A stretch of DNA of 45,313 nucleotides from a virus. Shown piece by piece: positions 8,503 through 17,353 of this stretch. The stretch covers positions 1 through 45,313 of IMG/VR virus record IMGVR_UViG_3300045993_000477; one strand, written 5' to 3'. Each line of letters opens with the position of its first letter. Within the stretch, counting starts at the first letter, position 1. The notes beneath the pieces are model-generated. The model was not told the origin of the DNA and did no database searches. It saw only the letters and a list, made by a program, of their open reading frames with translations. Both the position numbers and the translations under genes were made by a program.

Positions 8503-9837
8503 ATGCCAAGTGGAGATTCAGAAGCCCCTGGTGGCGGTGGGTTTAGCGGCGGTGGTGGAGTTAACTACGGTTTCACTGGGATGGGTACTACGCCGGGGTT
8601 GACAGCAGGGTATGATACGAGTCCTGGTTATACCTTCGGCAGCGGAACGGATCAAGGATTTAGTGTAGGCTCCGGCGGTTATGACATTAGCGGAGGGCTC
8701 GGCAGTTCCCTCAACGGCTTTACCAGCGTCAGCAGCCCGGCGGATTACAGCTTTAATTCCATCCTCGACATGAGTCAGCTAGGCCAGTCGAACCTAGGCT
8801 TGTCGCCGACTGGGTATTCGGAGGGGATGCAAGCAGCGCCTTCTGGTAATGCTGCTGGATACGGACTGGCGGCCCCTCAGGCTAACAATGGTTTCGGCTA
8901 TCAGCAGGAGCCAGGGTTTTTCGGCAGCAAAGCGCAGAAGATGATGAGCTTGCTTGCCCAGTTCAACCCGATTACTAGTTTGGCGAACGGGATCTATGGC
9001 ATGGCGAATGCTAAAGATCCAGTGAAGGCAGGTATTCAAGGACTGGTTGGGATGCTTCCTGGCGGCGGCTACGCTAATATGGGGTATAATGTTGCTACGA
9101 GTAACAACCCCGCCGGGACCGTGGCAACACAAGGAGCGGGCTACGTGGGCGGGATGCTTGGGGGAGCGCTGGCGGGGCAAGCTGGGGCGCAGCTGGGTAG
9201 TCAAGCCCTTGGTGGCATGCTCGGCGGGGAAGTTGGGCGGGCTAACGCAGAGGCCGCAGGGTATGGTCCTTTCGGCAGTGCCTCCCCAGCCGCCGCAGGA
9301 TTTGCTAGCGGGGCGGCAGCAGGAGCAGGTGGTGGGCCGACTGGCACACAGATGGCAGGGGGTGGTGGTGAACGTAACTGGACGGATACCCTCATGAGCA
9401 TTGGTTCAGGAATCTACGGTATGAACAAAGCCAACGCGCAGAGGGATCTGGCACAGCAAGCCGCCGCCCCTAGTGCAGCCGCAGGTGCTGCTATGCAGAA
9501 GGTTATTGCCGGGGACTTCATGAATGATCCTGGATTCAAGGCGGCGCAGATGTCCGCAGCTCGCGCGTCGAGCCAGCAACCGGGTGGTATGGCAGCTTCG
9601 GCGGCAGCACAGGCGGCGTTGAAGTTCCAGAACGACCGGATACAGACTCTCGCGGGAGCTTCGGGTTCTGGCAACGGCTATGCGAATGCGCTCAGCGGCG
9701 TCGCCAACGCGAACGACCTCGCGTCGAAGTCCCTCGGCTCCATCGGCTACGGAGTCAACGGAGGGAACACTGGGATGCCGCCTTGGTTACAATCTTGGCT
9801 AGTACAGAACGGCATGGGAGGAGCACCTCGTGGCTGA
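8503..9837 (+). CDS. Glycine/alanine-rich putative DNA ejection protein
   Basis: 444 residues with very high Gly, Ala, Ser and Gln. The first 120 residues are Gly/Ser/Tyr-rich and probably disordered. Glycine-zipper-like segments around residues 170-275 (for example GGALAGQAGAQLGSQALGG) could insert into membranes, and a helical C-terminal third follows. Position after the tail hub genes, followed by two more large helical proteins, matches the three P22 ejection proteins (gp7, gp20, gp16) in arrangement, although I see no direct sequence match. It overlaps the next start by eight bases. Confidence 0.6.
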   Translation: MPSGDSEAPGGGGFSGGGGVNYGFTGMGTTPGLTAGYDTSPGYTFGSGTDQGFSVGSGGYDISGGLGSSLNGFTSVSSPADYSFNSILDMSQLGQSNLGLSPTGYSEGMQAAPSGNAAGYGLAAPQANNGFGYQQEPGFFGSKAQKMMSLLAQFNPITSLANGIYGMANAKDPVKAGIQGLVGMLPGGGYANMGYNVATSNNPAGTVATQGAGYVGGMLGGALAGQAGAQLGSQALGGMLGGEVGRANAEAAGYGPFGSASPAAAGFASGAAAGAGGGPTGTQMAGGGGERNWTDTLMSIGSGIYGMNKANAQRDLAQQAAAPSAAAGAAMQKVIAGDFMNDPGFKAAQMSAARASSQQPGGMAASAAAQAALKFQNDRIQTLAGASGSGNGYANALSGVANANDLASKSLGSIGYGVNGGNTGMPPWLQSWLVQNGMGGAPRG

Positions 9838-10936
9838 TCTATTCGGTGCGCCCCTGGGGATCGTAGCGTCCCAGGAGAATAACCGCCAAGCTATCACGTC
9901 GGGGCTAGGGAACCTCAAGATGCTGGGGGACATCGCCCAGCAACCAGCGGAGTTGGAACTGAAGCAAACTCAGGCGAGGTTGTTTCAAGCTGACGCTACT
10001 TCGAAAGAAGCAGAGGCCGTGGCCACGCAACAGATGAATGAGCTGCAACGGCAGTTCGTGCTTAGCGCGCGGGAAGCTGGGAAGGAAGCAACGGTTGATG
10101 ATCTGGAACCAGGGACGGGGAAGCCGAAGAGTCAGGCCAGCGCGCTTCAGCGCTTCGCCGACTTCGCGGAAGGCCGGGGCGCGCCGCCGACAGTGACTGG
10201 GAAGATACGGGAACAGATCTCGAAGATCTATGAGCATGAAGCAATCACGGATTATCGTGGTCAGCAAGCTCGGCAGATTGAGGAGAAGCGGGCACTGGAA
10301 CATATGGGCAGAGTAGCGAATGTGTCGGCGGCAGCGGCGGCGAGTCCTAGGGATTATGCCCTGGCCCTGATGAATCCGGAGACACGGAAGCTTTTGCCGC
10401 CGGGACTGACCGGGGACTACGCAACGGATCGCCCAGTGCTGGAGATGATTACCCGCGCAGGGCAGGACTCTATCAAGGCGGCTGATCTGAAACGGAAACA
10501 GGAGGACAGTGCCCAAGCGCGTCTACGCAGCAAAGCGGCAGCATCAGCTAGTTCTGCGGCAGCGGATGTGTCCAGGGCACGGGCGGACTTGACCAAGCAA
10601 GTCAAGAACGACCTTGTTAAGAATGGCGGGGAAAAGTCTCCCGAAGCTAGGGATGCTCGGCAAGTCGCCACGGATGCTAAGCGGGCGGCGGAGCAAGCGA
10701 AGTTGCGGAAGGAGTTTCCTCCGTTGATCCTTGATCCTGAGTCCAGGGAACCGAACAAGATGTATATGCTGGCTGATGGGCGAGTGGCGCGCTGGGAGAT
10801 GAATCCTGCCACGGGTAAGATGGGGCTGAATGTCCTTGATACTGCGAAGGGACCGAGTCCCCTTACCCGTTCCTTAATCAATGGCAATGACCCGAGCCAA
10901 GCGGACATGGCAACAGCTGACGACATGGAGGATTGA
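9830..10936 (+). CDS. Helical internal virion / DNA ejection protein
   Basis: 368 residues from a GTG start with a strong GGGAGGAG site inside the preceding gene. The sequence is Ala, Gln, Lys and Glu rich and helical, with long coiled-coil-like stretches (residues 30-80 and 215-300). Opening phrase MADLFGAPLGIVASQENNRQ. No catalytic motif is seen. It sits between the glycine-rich protein and the giant protein, so it is probably the second of three proteins injected with the DNA. Function inferred from order and composition only. Confidence 0.6.
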   Translation: MADLFGAPLGIVASQENNRQAITSGLGNLKMLGDIAQQPAELELKQTQARLFQADATSKEAEAVATQQMNELQRQFVLSAREAGKEATVDDLEPGTGKPKSQASALQRFADFAEGRGAPPTVTGKIREQISKIYEHEAITDYRGQQARQIEEKRALEHMGRVANVSAAAAASPRDYALALMNPETRKLLPPGLTGDYATDRPVLEMITRAGQDSIKAADLKRKQEDSAQARLRSKAAASASSAAADVSRARADLTKQVKNDLVKNGGEKSPEARDARQVATDAKRAAEQAKLRKEFPPLILDPESREPNKMYMLADGRVARWEMNPATGKMGLNVLDTAKGPSPLTRSLINGNDPSQADMATADDMED

Positions 10937-10937
10937 T

Positions 10938-13900
10938 ATGGGATTCATCGCGGAAGAAGAAGCGCTTGGGGTGACTCCGGATGCTCCAGCGGCCAGGCCG
11001 AAGGTGCTGAGTGGGAGCTTTATCAGTGAGGAAGAAGCGACTGGGATTGCTCCGAAGCCAGCTTACGTGTCACCGCTGGACGCTGTGAGGACTAGGGCGC
11101 TCGGGGGCTTGGACCAGGTTGGCCAGGAAGTCAAGGCAGCTACGAATATGCTTGTCGGAATGCCGGGCGGGATTGCTGGCGTGGCGATGGATGCAGGCTC
11201 GCGGGTTAGTTCGCTGCTGATGGGGGAGAATGCGAAAACGGCGGGGGTTCGGGCGCGAACGACCTCCAATTGGGTGAATGAGAACTGGAAGAAGGTTACG
11301 GATACCCTGGGCCTATCCCGTGATGCCAGCGGTTCCAAGATCGACTCCGTGATGAACTGGGCAATGGAGGCCTCCGACAAAGGCGGCAAGTCCCTTGAGG
11401 ACGCAACCAAGGGCGTGCTGTCGCTGGAGACTACCCAGTCGGTTCGAGACACGCTGCTGAATGCGCTGGGGGTCAAGGGTATGAAGGGCGGGATCAAGCC
11501 CCGTGGAAACACTACGATGGAAGCGTTGACTGCGGAAGCTCCAGCGCTGACTCCTTCGCATGTGATGCTTATTGAACCGGCGGCTCCAGATGCTCTGCCG
11601 CCGACGAAGGCGGAGTTGAAAGCGCAGAAGGCGGCGGTGGATTCCTTGGTCGTAGACAAGACTAAGCTCCAACAGATCTTTGGGCTGGCTAAGAAAGCTG
11701 GTCCGGAAGCGGAAGCAGCGCTGGTGCAGAATCTGTTTGATCGGGTGCTCAAACCGACGACAAAGGTGACTGTAGAACCAGTTGCTCGGGCGGCTATGGA
11801 CTCCGGCGAGTTGCCTAGTGCTCCCGCTCCAGAACCTGTCCACCCCCTGGTCTCCGCGATGGAGAAGAAAGCGAACGGGTTGCTTCTCGATTCAACCGAG
11901 GCCAAGGCGGTTCGGGAAGCCGGGGTGGAGCCGAGTCAGATTACTCCGCTAATCAACGACGCGCTGACGAATCTGCGTGAAGGTAAGCTGATCACCACGG
12001 AGCAAGCGAAGGCTGTCCGCACCCTCGGCGTAGATGTGACTCGCGGGGAGATCAAGGGCGTTGATGGAAAGACTTGGTTCCAGCGCGGCAAGGCTGACCC
12101 AGCGTTGCTCGGTGTGATTAGTGCCCTCGGCATCAGTGCCCTGGCAGCCCCGCACGTGGTGGACTGGTGGAATAATTCGGGCGGATTATCGGGGGATAAT
12201 TCCAACGATCAAAAACTAACCTTAGCTGCCTTAGGCTTAGCTGGAACTCTTGGAATGAAAGGCCGGTTTGAGGGATGGGCTGAACCTAAGTTAGTTGAAA
12301 CACTTAAGGCGGGTGGGCGTGAGGGAGAGTACGCTGCCGCCAAGATCTTTGAAGATAGTTATCCACAACTCAAGCGTTCTATTACGCAAATGGGCAAGGA
12401 TCTTCCGGTTGAAGATATAGCTCAAGAGACTTATAAACGAGTCTTTGAAACTATGAAAGCAGGAGACTTTCGTGGGGATGCTAAGATCTCCACGTACCTT
12501 CATGCCGTAGCGAAGAACGCAGCTTACGATTACTTGCGTCGTGGTAAGTCTCGACTGCAAGAGACCTCGATGGAAGTTGATCCTGAAACTGGAGCTACCG
12601 CAGCACCTGAAGGCCACATGATGGCGCAGTCTCCAGAGAAGTATACTTCCGCTTATGACCAAGCCGCTGCAAACCAGATGACCCAGGCGATGCAGGGGGC
12701 GTTGGAAAAGCTACCGGAGGATCAGCAAGCGGCGTTCAACGCTATAGAAATCGACGGGATGAGTTACCTGGAAGCCGCCGAGGCGCTAAGGATTCCCGAA
12801 GGGACTGTGCGGAGTCAAGTGTTCCGTGCGAAGGAGAAGTTGAAAGCAAACCTTCGTGGGTATAAGGACTTGCAAGCGGGGAACATCGACCCGGACTTGT
12901 TGATTAAAGCAGGCGTGGTCGGTGGTGCGACTATCCTTGGCGCCGCAGCGGCTAGTGACCCTCAGCGCGGTGCGATCATCGGGGGGATCTTGGGCCTCGC
13001 CGCAGCGGGTCTATCCACCAAGCCAGCCGCCCAGGCACTAATGCGTACGACTACCCGCTTGGCGGAGATCGCGCCAGAGTTCCGCAGGAACATTCGGGAT
13101 ATGGAGCTGGCGGCTTCGAAGGAAGTCTCCAAAGCCAGCGAAGCCATCGTTGCGTTTACCAAGCCAGTCAAGGCCCTTCCCGAAGCCATCCGTGCGCAGG
13201 TGGAACAAGCTTATTACTCCGCTGATGGGGGTGCAATGGCGGAAGCGCTCAAGGGGAATCCGGAGGCGGTCTCTGGTTACCGGGCCGTGAGGAACTTCTT
13301 GACGAAGACTGAGGAGTCCCTCAAGACCCTTGGTCGATTCAAGGAAGGTATCCCTGACTACCTCCCCCTAGTCGTGAAGGATTACAAGGGCCTGATGGCT
13401 AGCCTAGGCCAGGAAGCCCGCACAGGCATCTCCAACATGCTGCACAAGGCGAATATGCAGATGCTGAAGAAGGAAGGGCGGGAGTTGACGAACACGGAAC
13501 GGTCGATGCTGCTGAATGACTTCATGCGGAATGACCCAGCCACCTCCTTCCAGCCAGGGTACGGCAAGGCCCGGCGGTTGAAGGTCACGCCGGAAACCCA
13601 GCAATTCTACATGCCCCTGGAAGACGCGCTGATCCACTACGGCCACGCGGCTATGCAGGACGTCGCAGCCGCCGAATTCTTTGGGAAGGACCTTCGCAAC
13701 TCCGGCAAGCCAGGCCACCAGTACACCAACGTGGATAACTCGATTGGGGCACTGACCGACCGGGCGCTGCGGGAAGGTAAGATGACTCCGGAGCAGGCAG
13801 TCGAAGTTCAGCAGATGCTCCGCGCTCGCTTCCTCAAGGGCGCGCAAGCTCCTTCCGGCTGGCTCCAGGATATTCGGAATGTGACTGGGGCAGGGTTGTT

Positions 13901-14993
13901 GAGCCAGATTGGGTCGGGGTTGATTCAGACTTCCGAGGGATTGCTATCCACCTACCACCACGGGATCAGGCCCGCGGTTGAAGCCGCCGGGATGCTCATC
14001 ACGCGCCGAGGAATTAAGCCAGCGGAGTTTGGCCTGGCCAACCATGTGATCGAGGAAGTCATTGGCAGTCGCGCATCCGGCAGGGTACTGAGTGGATTGT
14101 TGAAGGTGAACTTGCTAGCGACCTTGGACCAACTCGGGATGAGTCAGAACCTGACCGCGAGCTTCATCAAGAATCGGCGGCTGGTCAACACCCCTGAAGG
14201 GATAGCGAAGTTGACGGAGAAGTGGGGACCTGACTACGGTCCGGACATGCCTCGGTTGGTTGAGGAGTTGCAGGGTTCGACTGCTAAGGCTCGGACTCCC
14301 CTGGTTGACTCGCTGCTGTACCAGGAACTTTCCGACGTTCGCCCGACCTCTCGTGCTGAAGCCACCGAACTCTTCAACGCGCACCCGAACACTCGGATGA
14401 TGTATCACTTGAAGCAGTTTATGTTAACCCAGGCGGATGTGTTGTATCGGGACTCGTACAAGAAGATCAAGTCCGGCAACCCCAAACAAGTCGCGGAGGG
14501 GCTGAAGAACTTCGCTCTCTACGCCGCCGCGCTCTCCGTTGTCACCATCCCTTCTAACTCCATCAAGGACTGGATGATGGGCAGGCCGCTCAAGATCGAC
14601 AACATAGATCTCGTACATAACTTTGTACAGAACTTCGGGCTGTCTCGCTACACGATTGATAAGGTGAAGCGGTCGGAGACCCCAGGCCAGGAGATGGTGG
14701 CCGTGGGAGCGAAGATGCTTACCCCTCCTGTAGTCAGCATGGCGGAGACGCTGGGTAAGGGACTGAGTGATCCCAAGCAACTCGTCCCGCTGGTCCCCCT
14801 GGTCGGCCGGGCTGTCTACAACCAGGAGTTCGGCGGGAACGAAGCGAAGAGGAAATCCGATGCTCTCCAAGCTCGGCTGGTCTTGCGCGATGCCAAGGAA
14901 GCTCGTAACCCCACGCTCCGTACCGCCAGGCTCAAACGCCGGGCTGCTGCCAAGGCCGCGGCAGATGCGAAATTAAAAGGAGCTGGAAAGTGA
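10938..14993 (+). CDS. Giant multi-domain putative ejection protein with an embedded ECF sigma factor
   Basis: 1351 residues from ATG at 10938 (GGAGG, 7 bases upstream); an earlier ATG at 10881 lies inside the previous gene and has no such site. Layout: two short FI[AS]EEEA[LT]G motifs (residues 2-12 and 27-37); a helical N-terminal region; a hydrophobic segment near 388-408 and another near 427-442; an ECF sigma-2 domain (about 455-536); a linker; sigma-4 (581-644); glycine-rich hydrophobic segments (655-692); a long helical part; and near 1190-1215 another hydrophobic segment. The C-terminal half resembles domains of large phage polyvalent or internal virion proteins. As the last of three ejection-type genes it is probably packaged and injected. 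The sigma part is unmistakable; packaging is inferred. Confidence 0.8.
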   Translation: MGFIAEEEALGVTPDAPAARPKVLSGSFISEEEATGIAPKPAYVSPLDAVRTRALGGLDQVGQEVKAATNMLVGMPGGIAGVAMDAGSRVSSLLMGENAKTAGVRARTTSNWVNENWKKVTDTLGLSRDASGSKIDSVMNWAMEASDKGGKSLEDATKGVLSLETTQSVRDTLLNALGVKGMKGGIKPRGNTTMEALTAEAPALTPSHVMLIEPAAPDALPPTKAELKAQKAAVDSLVVDKTKLQQIFGLAKKAGPEAEAALVQNLFDRVLKPTTKVTVEPVARAAMDSGELPSAPAPEPVHPLVSAMEKKANGLLLDSTEAKAVREAGVEPSQITPLINDALTNLREGKLITTEQAKAVRTLGVDVTRGEIKGVDGKTWFQRGKADPALLGVISALGISALAAPHVVDWWNNSGGLSGDNSNDQKLTLAALGLAGTLGMKGRFEGWAEPKLVETLKAGGREGEYAAAKIFEDSYPQLKRSITQMGKDLPVEDIAQETYKRVFETMKAGDFRGDAKISTYLHAVAKNAAYDYLRRGKSRLQETSMEVDPETGATAAPEGHMMAQSPEKYTSAYDQAAANQMTQAMQGALEKLPEDQQAAFNAIEIDGMSYLEAAEALRIPEGTVRSQVFRAKEKLKANLRGYKDLQAGNIDPDLLIKAGVVGGATILGAAAASDPQRGAIIGGILGLAAAGLSTKPAAQALMRTTTRLAEIAPEFRRNIRDMELAASKEVSKASEAIVAFTKPVKALPEAIRAQVEQAYYSADGGAMAEALKGNPEAVSGYRAVRNFLTKTEESLKTLGRFKEGIPDYLPLVVKDYKGLMASLGQEARTGISNMLHKANMQMLKKEGRELTNTERSMLLNDFMRNDPATSFQPGYGKARRLKVTPETQQFYMPLEDALIHYGHAAMQDVAAAEFFGKDLRNSGKPGHQYTNVDNSIGALTDRALREGKMTPEQAVEVQQMLRARFLKGAQAPSGWLQDIRNVTGAGLLSQIGSGLIQTSEGLLSTYHHGIRPAVEAAGMLITRRGIKPAEFGLANHVIEEVIGSRASGRVLSGLLKVNLLATLDQLGMSQNLTASFIKNRRLVNTPEGIAKLTEKWGPDYGPDMPRLVEELQGSTAKARTPLVDSLLYQELSDVRPTSRAEATELFNAHPNTRMMYHLKQFMLTQADVLYRDSYKKIKSGNPKQVAEGLKNFALYAAALSVVTIPSNSIKDWMMGRPLKIDNIDLVHNFVQNFGLSRYTIDKVKRSETPGQEMVAVGAKMLTPPVVSMAETLGKGLSDPKQLVPLVPLVGRAVYNQEFGGNEAKRKSDALQARLVLRDAKEARNPTLRTARLKRRAAAKAAADAKLKGAGK
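12267..12869 (+). other. Embedded ECF (RpoE-like) sigma factor domain pair, sigma-2 and sigma-4
   Basis: Region 2 reads VEDIAQETYKRVFETM, then DFRGDAKISTYLHAVAKN and AAYDYLRRGKSR, matching the ECF pattern DxxQExF, FRGDSxFxTWLYxIAxN, xxDYLRR. Region 4 reads LPEDQQAAFNAIEIDGMSY, LEAAEALRIPEG and TVRSQVFRAKEKL, matching LPxxxRxxxxLRxxxGxSY, xEIAxxLxxPxG, TVRSRxxRAREKL. E. coli RpoE has GTVRSRIFRARE at the helix that reads the -35 box, and the RSxxFRA core is kept here. Both domains needed for a minimal ECF sigma are present and separated by about 45 residues. The 60-base lines I counted in this part are 42-45% GC, against 63% in one line of the downstream part. Confidence 0.9.
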
Positions 14994-15049
14994 GTTCGTT
15001 CGAATTATCCCCCCAGCCATTACCTCAGTCCAACCTTCCAGGGAACTAA
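14990..15049 (+). CDS. Possible 19-codon peptide (GTG start)
   Basis: A GTG start overlaps the stop of the giant gene as GTGA. AAAAGGAG lies 7 bases upstream, and a TAA follows 19 codons later. The peptide is polar (SFELSPQPLPQSNLPGN). The good ribosome site argues for translation, but its end overlaps the -35 box of the promoter at 15042, and a peptide this short has no recognisable content. Confidence 0.3.
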   Translation: MSSFELSPQPLPQSNLPGN

Positions 15050-15069
15050 ATCATGCACTTCGAGTCTAA
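15042..15069 (+). promoter_or_regulatory. ECF sigma-E type promoter P7 upstream of the tailspike block
   Basis: GGAACTA at 15042-15048, a spacer of exactly 15, and GTCTAA at 15064-15069. An extra G precedes the -35 box and T follows the -10, as in the early copies. Predicted start of transcription is near 15075, about 19 bases before the GTG of the zinc-ribbon gene. It would drive the zinc-ribbon, tailspike and lysis genes. Confidence 0.7.
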
Positions 15070-15093
15070 TGTACTGAAACCTAGGAGATTCTC

Positions 15094-15486
15094 GTGGGCA
15101 TAGGACGGGCTGATTACTTCGCGATGGGCGACTGGAATGCTACCTGCTATGAATGCGGCAGGAAGCGAAAGGGCTCGGCGCTTCGGAAGAACTGGCAAGG
15201 GTATTTCGTCTGCCCAGAGCACTGGGAACCGAGGCAACCTCAGGACTTCGTACGGAATGTCCCTGATGTGATTACGCCTCCGTGGGCACAGCCGATGCCA
15301 GCGGATAGTTTCCGTTTCTCCTGCGACCTGTGGTCATCCAGTCCAATGGCGGATTACGGTACGGCGGACTGTGCTACGGTTGGAGGAAATACGAGTGTTG
15401 AAGTCGCCTGGATGGCACAGCATTATCCCGCTATTGCTGGTGAAGCAGTGGCTAGTAGATCAATCTCTGGAAAGGTAATTGTATGA
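15094..15486 (+). CDS. Zinc-ribbon-like small phage protein
   Basis: 130 residues from GTG with AGGAGA upstream. An N-terminal CYECGRK (CxxC) and a downstream FVCPEHWEPRQPQDFVR (CxxxH) form a plausible zinc-binding set; this arrangement recurs in small proteins encoded near phage tail genes. The remainder carries two more cysteines and no known domain. It follows promoter P7 and overlaps the first tailspike by four bases. Role unknown; it may assist tailspike assembly or act early on the host. Confidence 0.65.
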   Translation: MGIGRADYFAMGDWNATCYECGRKRKGSALRKNWQGYFVCPEHWEPRQPQDFVRNVPDVITPPWAQPMPADSFRFSCDLWSSSPMADYGTADCATVGGNTSVEVAWMAQHYPAIAGEAVASRSISGKVIV

Positions 15487-17288
15487 CGACTTTTATTGAT
15501 GGTAGTACCGTGATTACGGCGGCTTGGCTGAATAGCGTAGGGGAGTATATACCCGCTGGAACAGGCGCGGTTACGACGACTGTGCAGAGTAAGTTGCGGG
15601 AGTCAGTTTCAGTTAAAGACTTCGGGGCAGTTGGAGATGGTGTGACGGATGAATCAACAAAAGTCCAAGCTGCAATCACATATCTGCACTCAATTGGTGG
15701 TGGGTCTCTACACATCAACGGGACATTCTTGTGTGATTCCTTGACCAGCTATGACAACATCAGAATGTGGGGTGATGGACCACAGTGCAAACTGATTCAA
15801 GTGTCAGGCACAACAAACAGACACATCACCATTGACAGTGGATCATCAACGGTTAACTATGACGGCATTGTTTTTGAGAACTTCCAGATTATTAACAACA
15901 CAGGTACGTTCTATGAGTTTGCCCACTTGGTACATCTTGGTGGGGTGTCAAATACCTTGTTTTCTAAGATGTACATCACTGGTTCACGCGGTGATGGTGT
16001 GTACCTAGCTGGGCAAGATATAGCAGTAGTAGCTGAACGTCATAACAAAAATGTCACTTTCAGGGACTGTGTTTTTAATGGCGTAAATAAAGAAAACAGA
16101 AATGGTGTTTCAGCCATTGACTGCGATGGTCTGACGATAGATAACTGTGTATTCAAAAATTACACAAAATCTACTATGCCGGGGCCGATTGACTTGGAAC
16201 CTGACGCTCAAATCTTCCATGTCATCAGAAACGTAGTTATCACAAACAACACCTTCACTGGTAATGGAGGTGGGTGGGGCGTTGCGGCTTATACAAACTC
16301 TGCCGTTTTGACTACGCCACTTTCAGCAATCGTCATCAGAGATAATTACTTTGATTCGACTAACACTACAAGTGGTGCGGATATAACACTTCAAACCTTG
16401 GAGGATACAACTACTGTTCCCCACATGAGCATCTTGGTTTCAGGCAATACCCATAAGACCAGCGCTCCTCCAGTTCTAGTTAAGAACATCAATGGGGCAG
16501 CATTTAGTTCAAATCTTTATCAGGGTTCAAGTGGGTTTAATGTGGGGACGCAGACTGTAGCTGCTGAGACTGCGAGAAACATCATCATCAGAGACAACAG
16601 TTTTCTTGATGCTGGTAATGCGGGTGGGATACTTCAATTTGGGTCAGTCAGCTACCTGACGATAGATAACAACGTATTTTTGCCTAAATCGACTATAACC
16701 AAAGCCATAAATTTTGTTGGGTCTGGTGTTACGACGGTGAGCCAGTATGTCAACATGACAAACAATCTGTTTGTTAAGGGGACGGCTCAAATAACCGTTG
16801 TTGATTTTGCATTTCATACTCTAACTACTGCAACAAACAGATATGAAGGCAACCTGACAACCGCTGCGATAACAAACAACTACTTTACTGCTGCTGATTC
16901 CTCTGACCTACCTTTTGCGTGGACGCCTGTGTTGTCTGGAACTGGTGGATCTGCGACCCACACGGCAACTGGAAGCTACGTCAAAGTCGGGAAGGTAGTC
17001 ACTGCAACCTGCGTTATCAACATTAGCGCTTCTACGGCAACAGGTGCGCTGAAGATTACTGGCCTACCTTACACAGCGCAGTCTGGAACAAACAAAGACA
17101 GTGCTTTTTTCATCATGTCTGGTGTGGTGACTATTCCTGCAAGTAGCACCTTGTTTGGTTTGATTTCCCCTAACGCCACACAGATAACTTTGTGGTCACA
17201 AAGTAGTGCTGGAAATGCTGCGTTGCAGGGTAGTGCGCTTGGAGCATCAAGCTATATCTATTTCACGTTTAGCTACATAGCTGCATAG
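15483..17288 (+). CDS. Tailspike 1, right-handed beta-helix (pectate lyase-like)
   Basis: 601 residues. N-terminal anchor with ITAAWLNSVGEY and PAGTGAVTTTVQSKLRESVS, then VKDFGAVGDGVTDES at about residues 47-61. That is the signature start of the pectate-lyase-type beta-helix domain found in tailspikes. Helix coils with repeated N-x-F and NNxF turns run to about residue 470, followed by a C-terminal beta-rich domain (FAWTPVLSGTGGSATHTATG) typical of trimerising fibre ends. It probably binds and cleaves a surface polysaccharide. Base composition is visibly more AT-rich than the head genes, as expected for an exchanged host-range gene. It shares the N-terminal region with the second tailspike. 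Confidence 0.85.
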   Translation: MTTFIDGSTVITAAWLNSVGEYIPAGTGAVTTTVQSKLRESVSVKDFGAVGDGVTDESTKVQAAITYLHSIGGGSLHINGTFLCDSLTSYDNIRMWGDGPQCKLIQVSGTTNRHITIDSGSSTVNYDGIVFENFQIINNTGTFYEFAHLVHLGGVSNTLFSKMYITGSRGDGVYLAGQDIAVVAERHNKNVTFRDCVFNGVNKENRNGVSAIDCDGLTIDNCVFKNYTKSTMPGPIDLEPDAQIFHVIRNVVITNNTFTGNGGGWGVAAYTNSAVLTTPLSAIVIRDNYFDSTNTTSGADITLQTLEDTTTVPHMSILVSGNTHKTSAPPVLVKNINGAAFSSNLYQGSSGFNVGTQTVAAETARNIIIRDNSFLDAGNAGGILQFGSVSYLTIDNNVFLPKSTITKAINFVGSGVTTVSQYVNMTNNLFVKGTAQITVVDFAFHTLTTATNRYEGNLTTAAITNNYFTAADSSDLPFAWTPVLSGTGGSATHTATGSYVKVGKVVTATCVINISASTATGALKITGLPYTAQSGTNKDSAFFIMSGVVTIPASSTLFGLISPNATQITLWSQSSAGNAALQGSALGASSYIYFTFSYIAA

Positions 17289-17293
17289 CCATC

Positions 17294-17353
17294 ATGGAAT
17301 ACCACACATTCTGGATTCTCTCCTCTCAGTTCCTTAAAGGACTAACAAAATGA
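17294..17353 (+). pseudogene. Truncated copy of the start of the 19312 gene (19 codons)
   Basis: Reads MEYHTFWILSS and stops after 19 codons. The first nine codons match the start of the gene at 19312 (MEYHAFWILYA) with 24 of 27 bases identical, then similarity ends. Its stop overlaps the next ATG as ATGA. It looks like a leftover from insertion or duplication of a tailspike gene, though it might still serve as a coupling leader for tailspike 2. Confidence 0.6.

Noticed and set aside
14325-14352. GGAACTT in the giant gene, plus strand
   Set aside because: The -10 position reads ACCTCT; only the -35 matches, as expected by chance in coding sequence.
15053-15103. 16-codon reading frame across promoter P7
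   Set aside because: It has no ribosome site and spans both the promoter and the ribosome site of the next gene.
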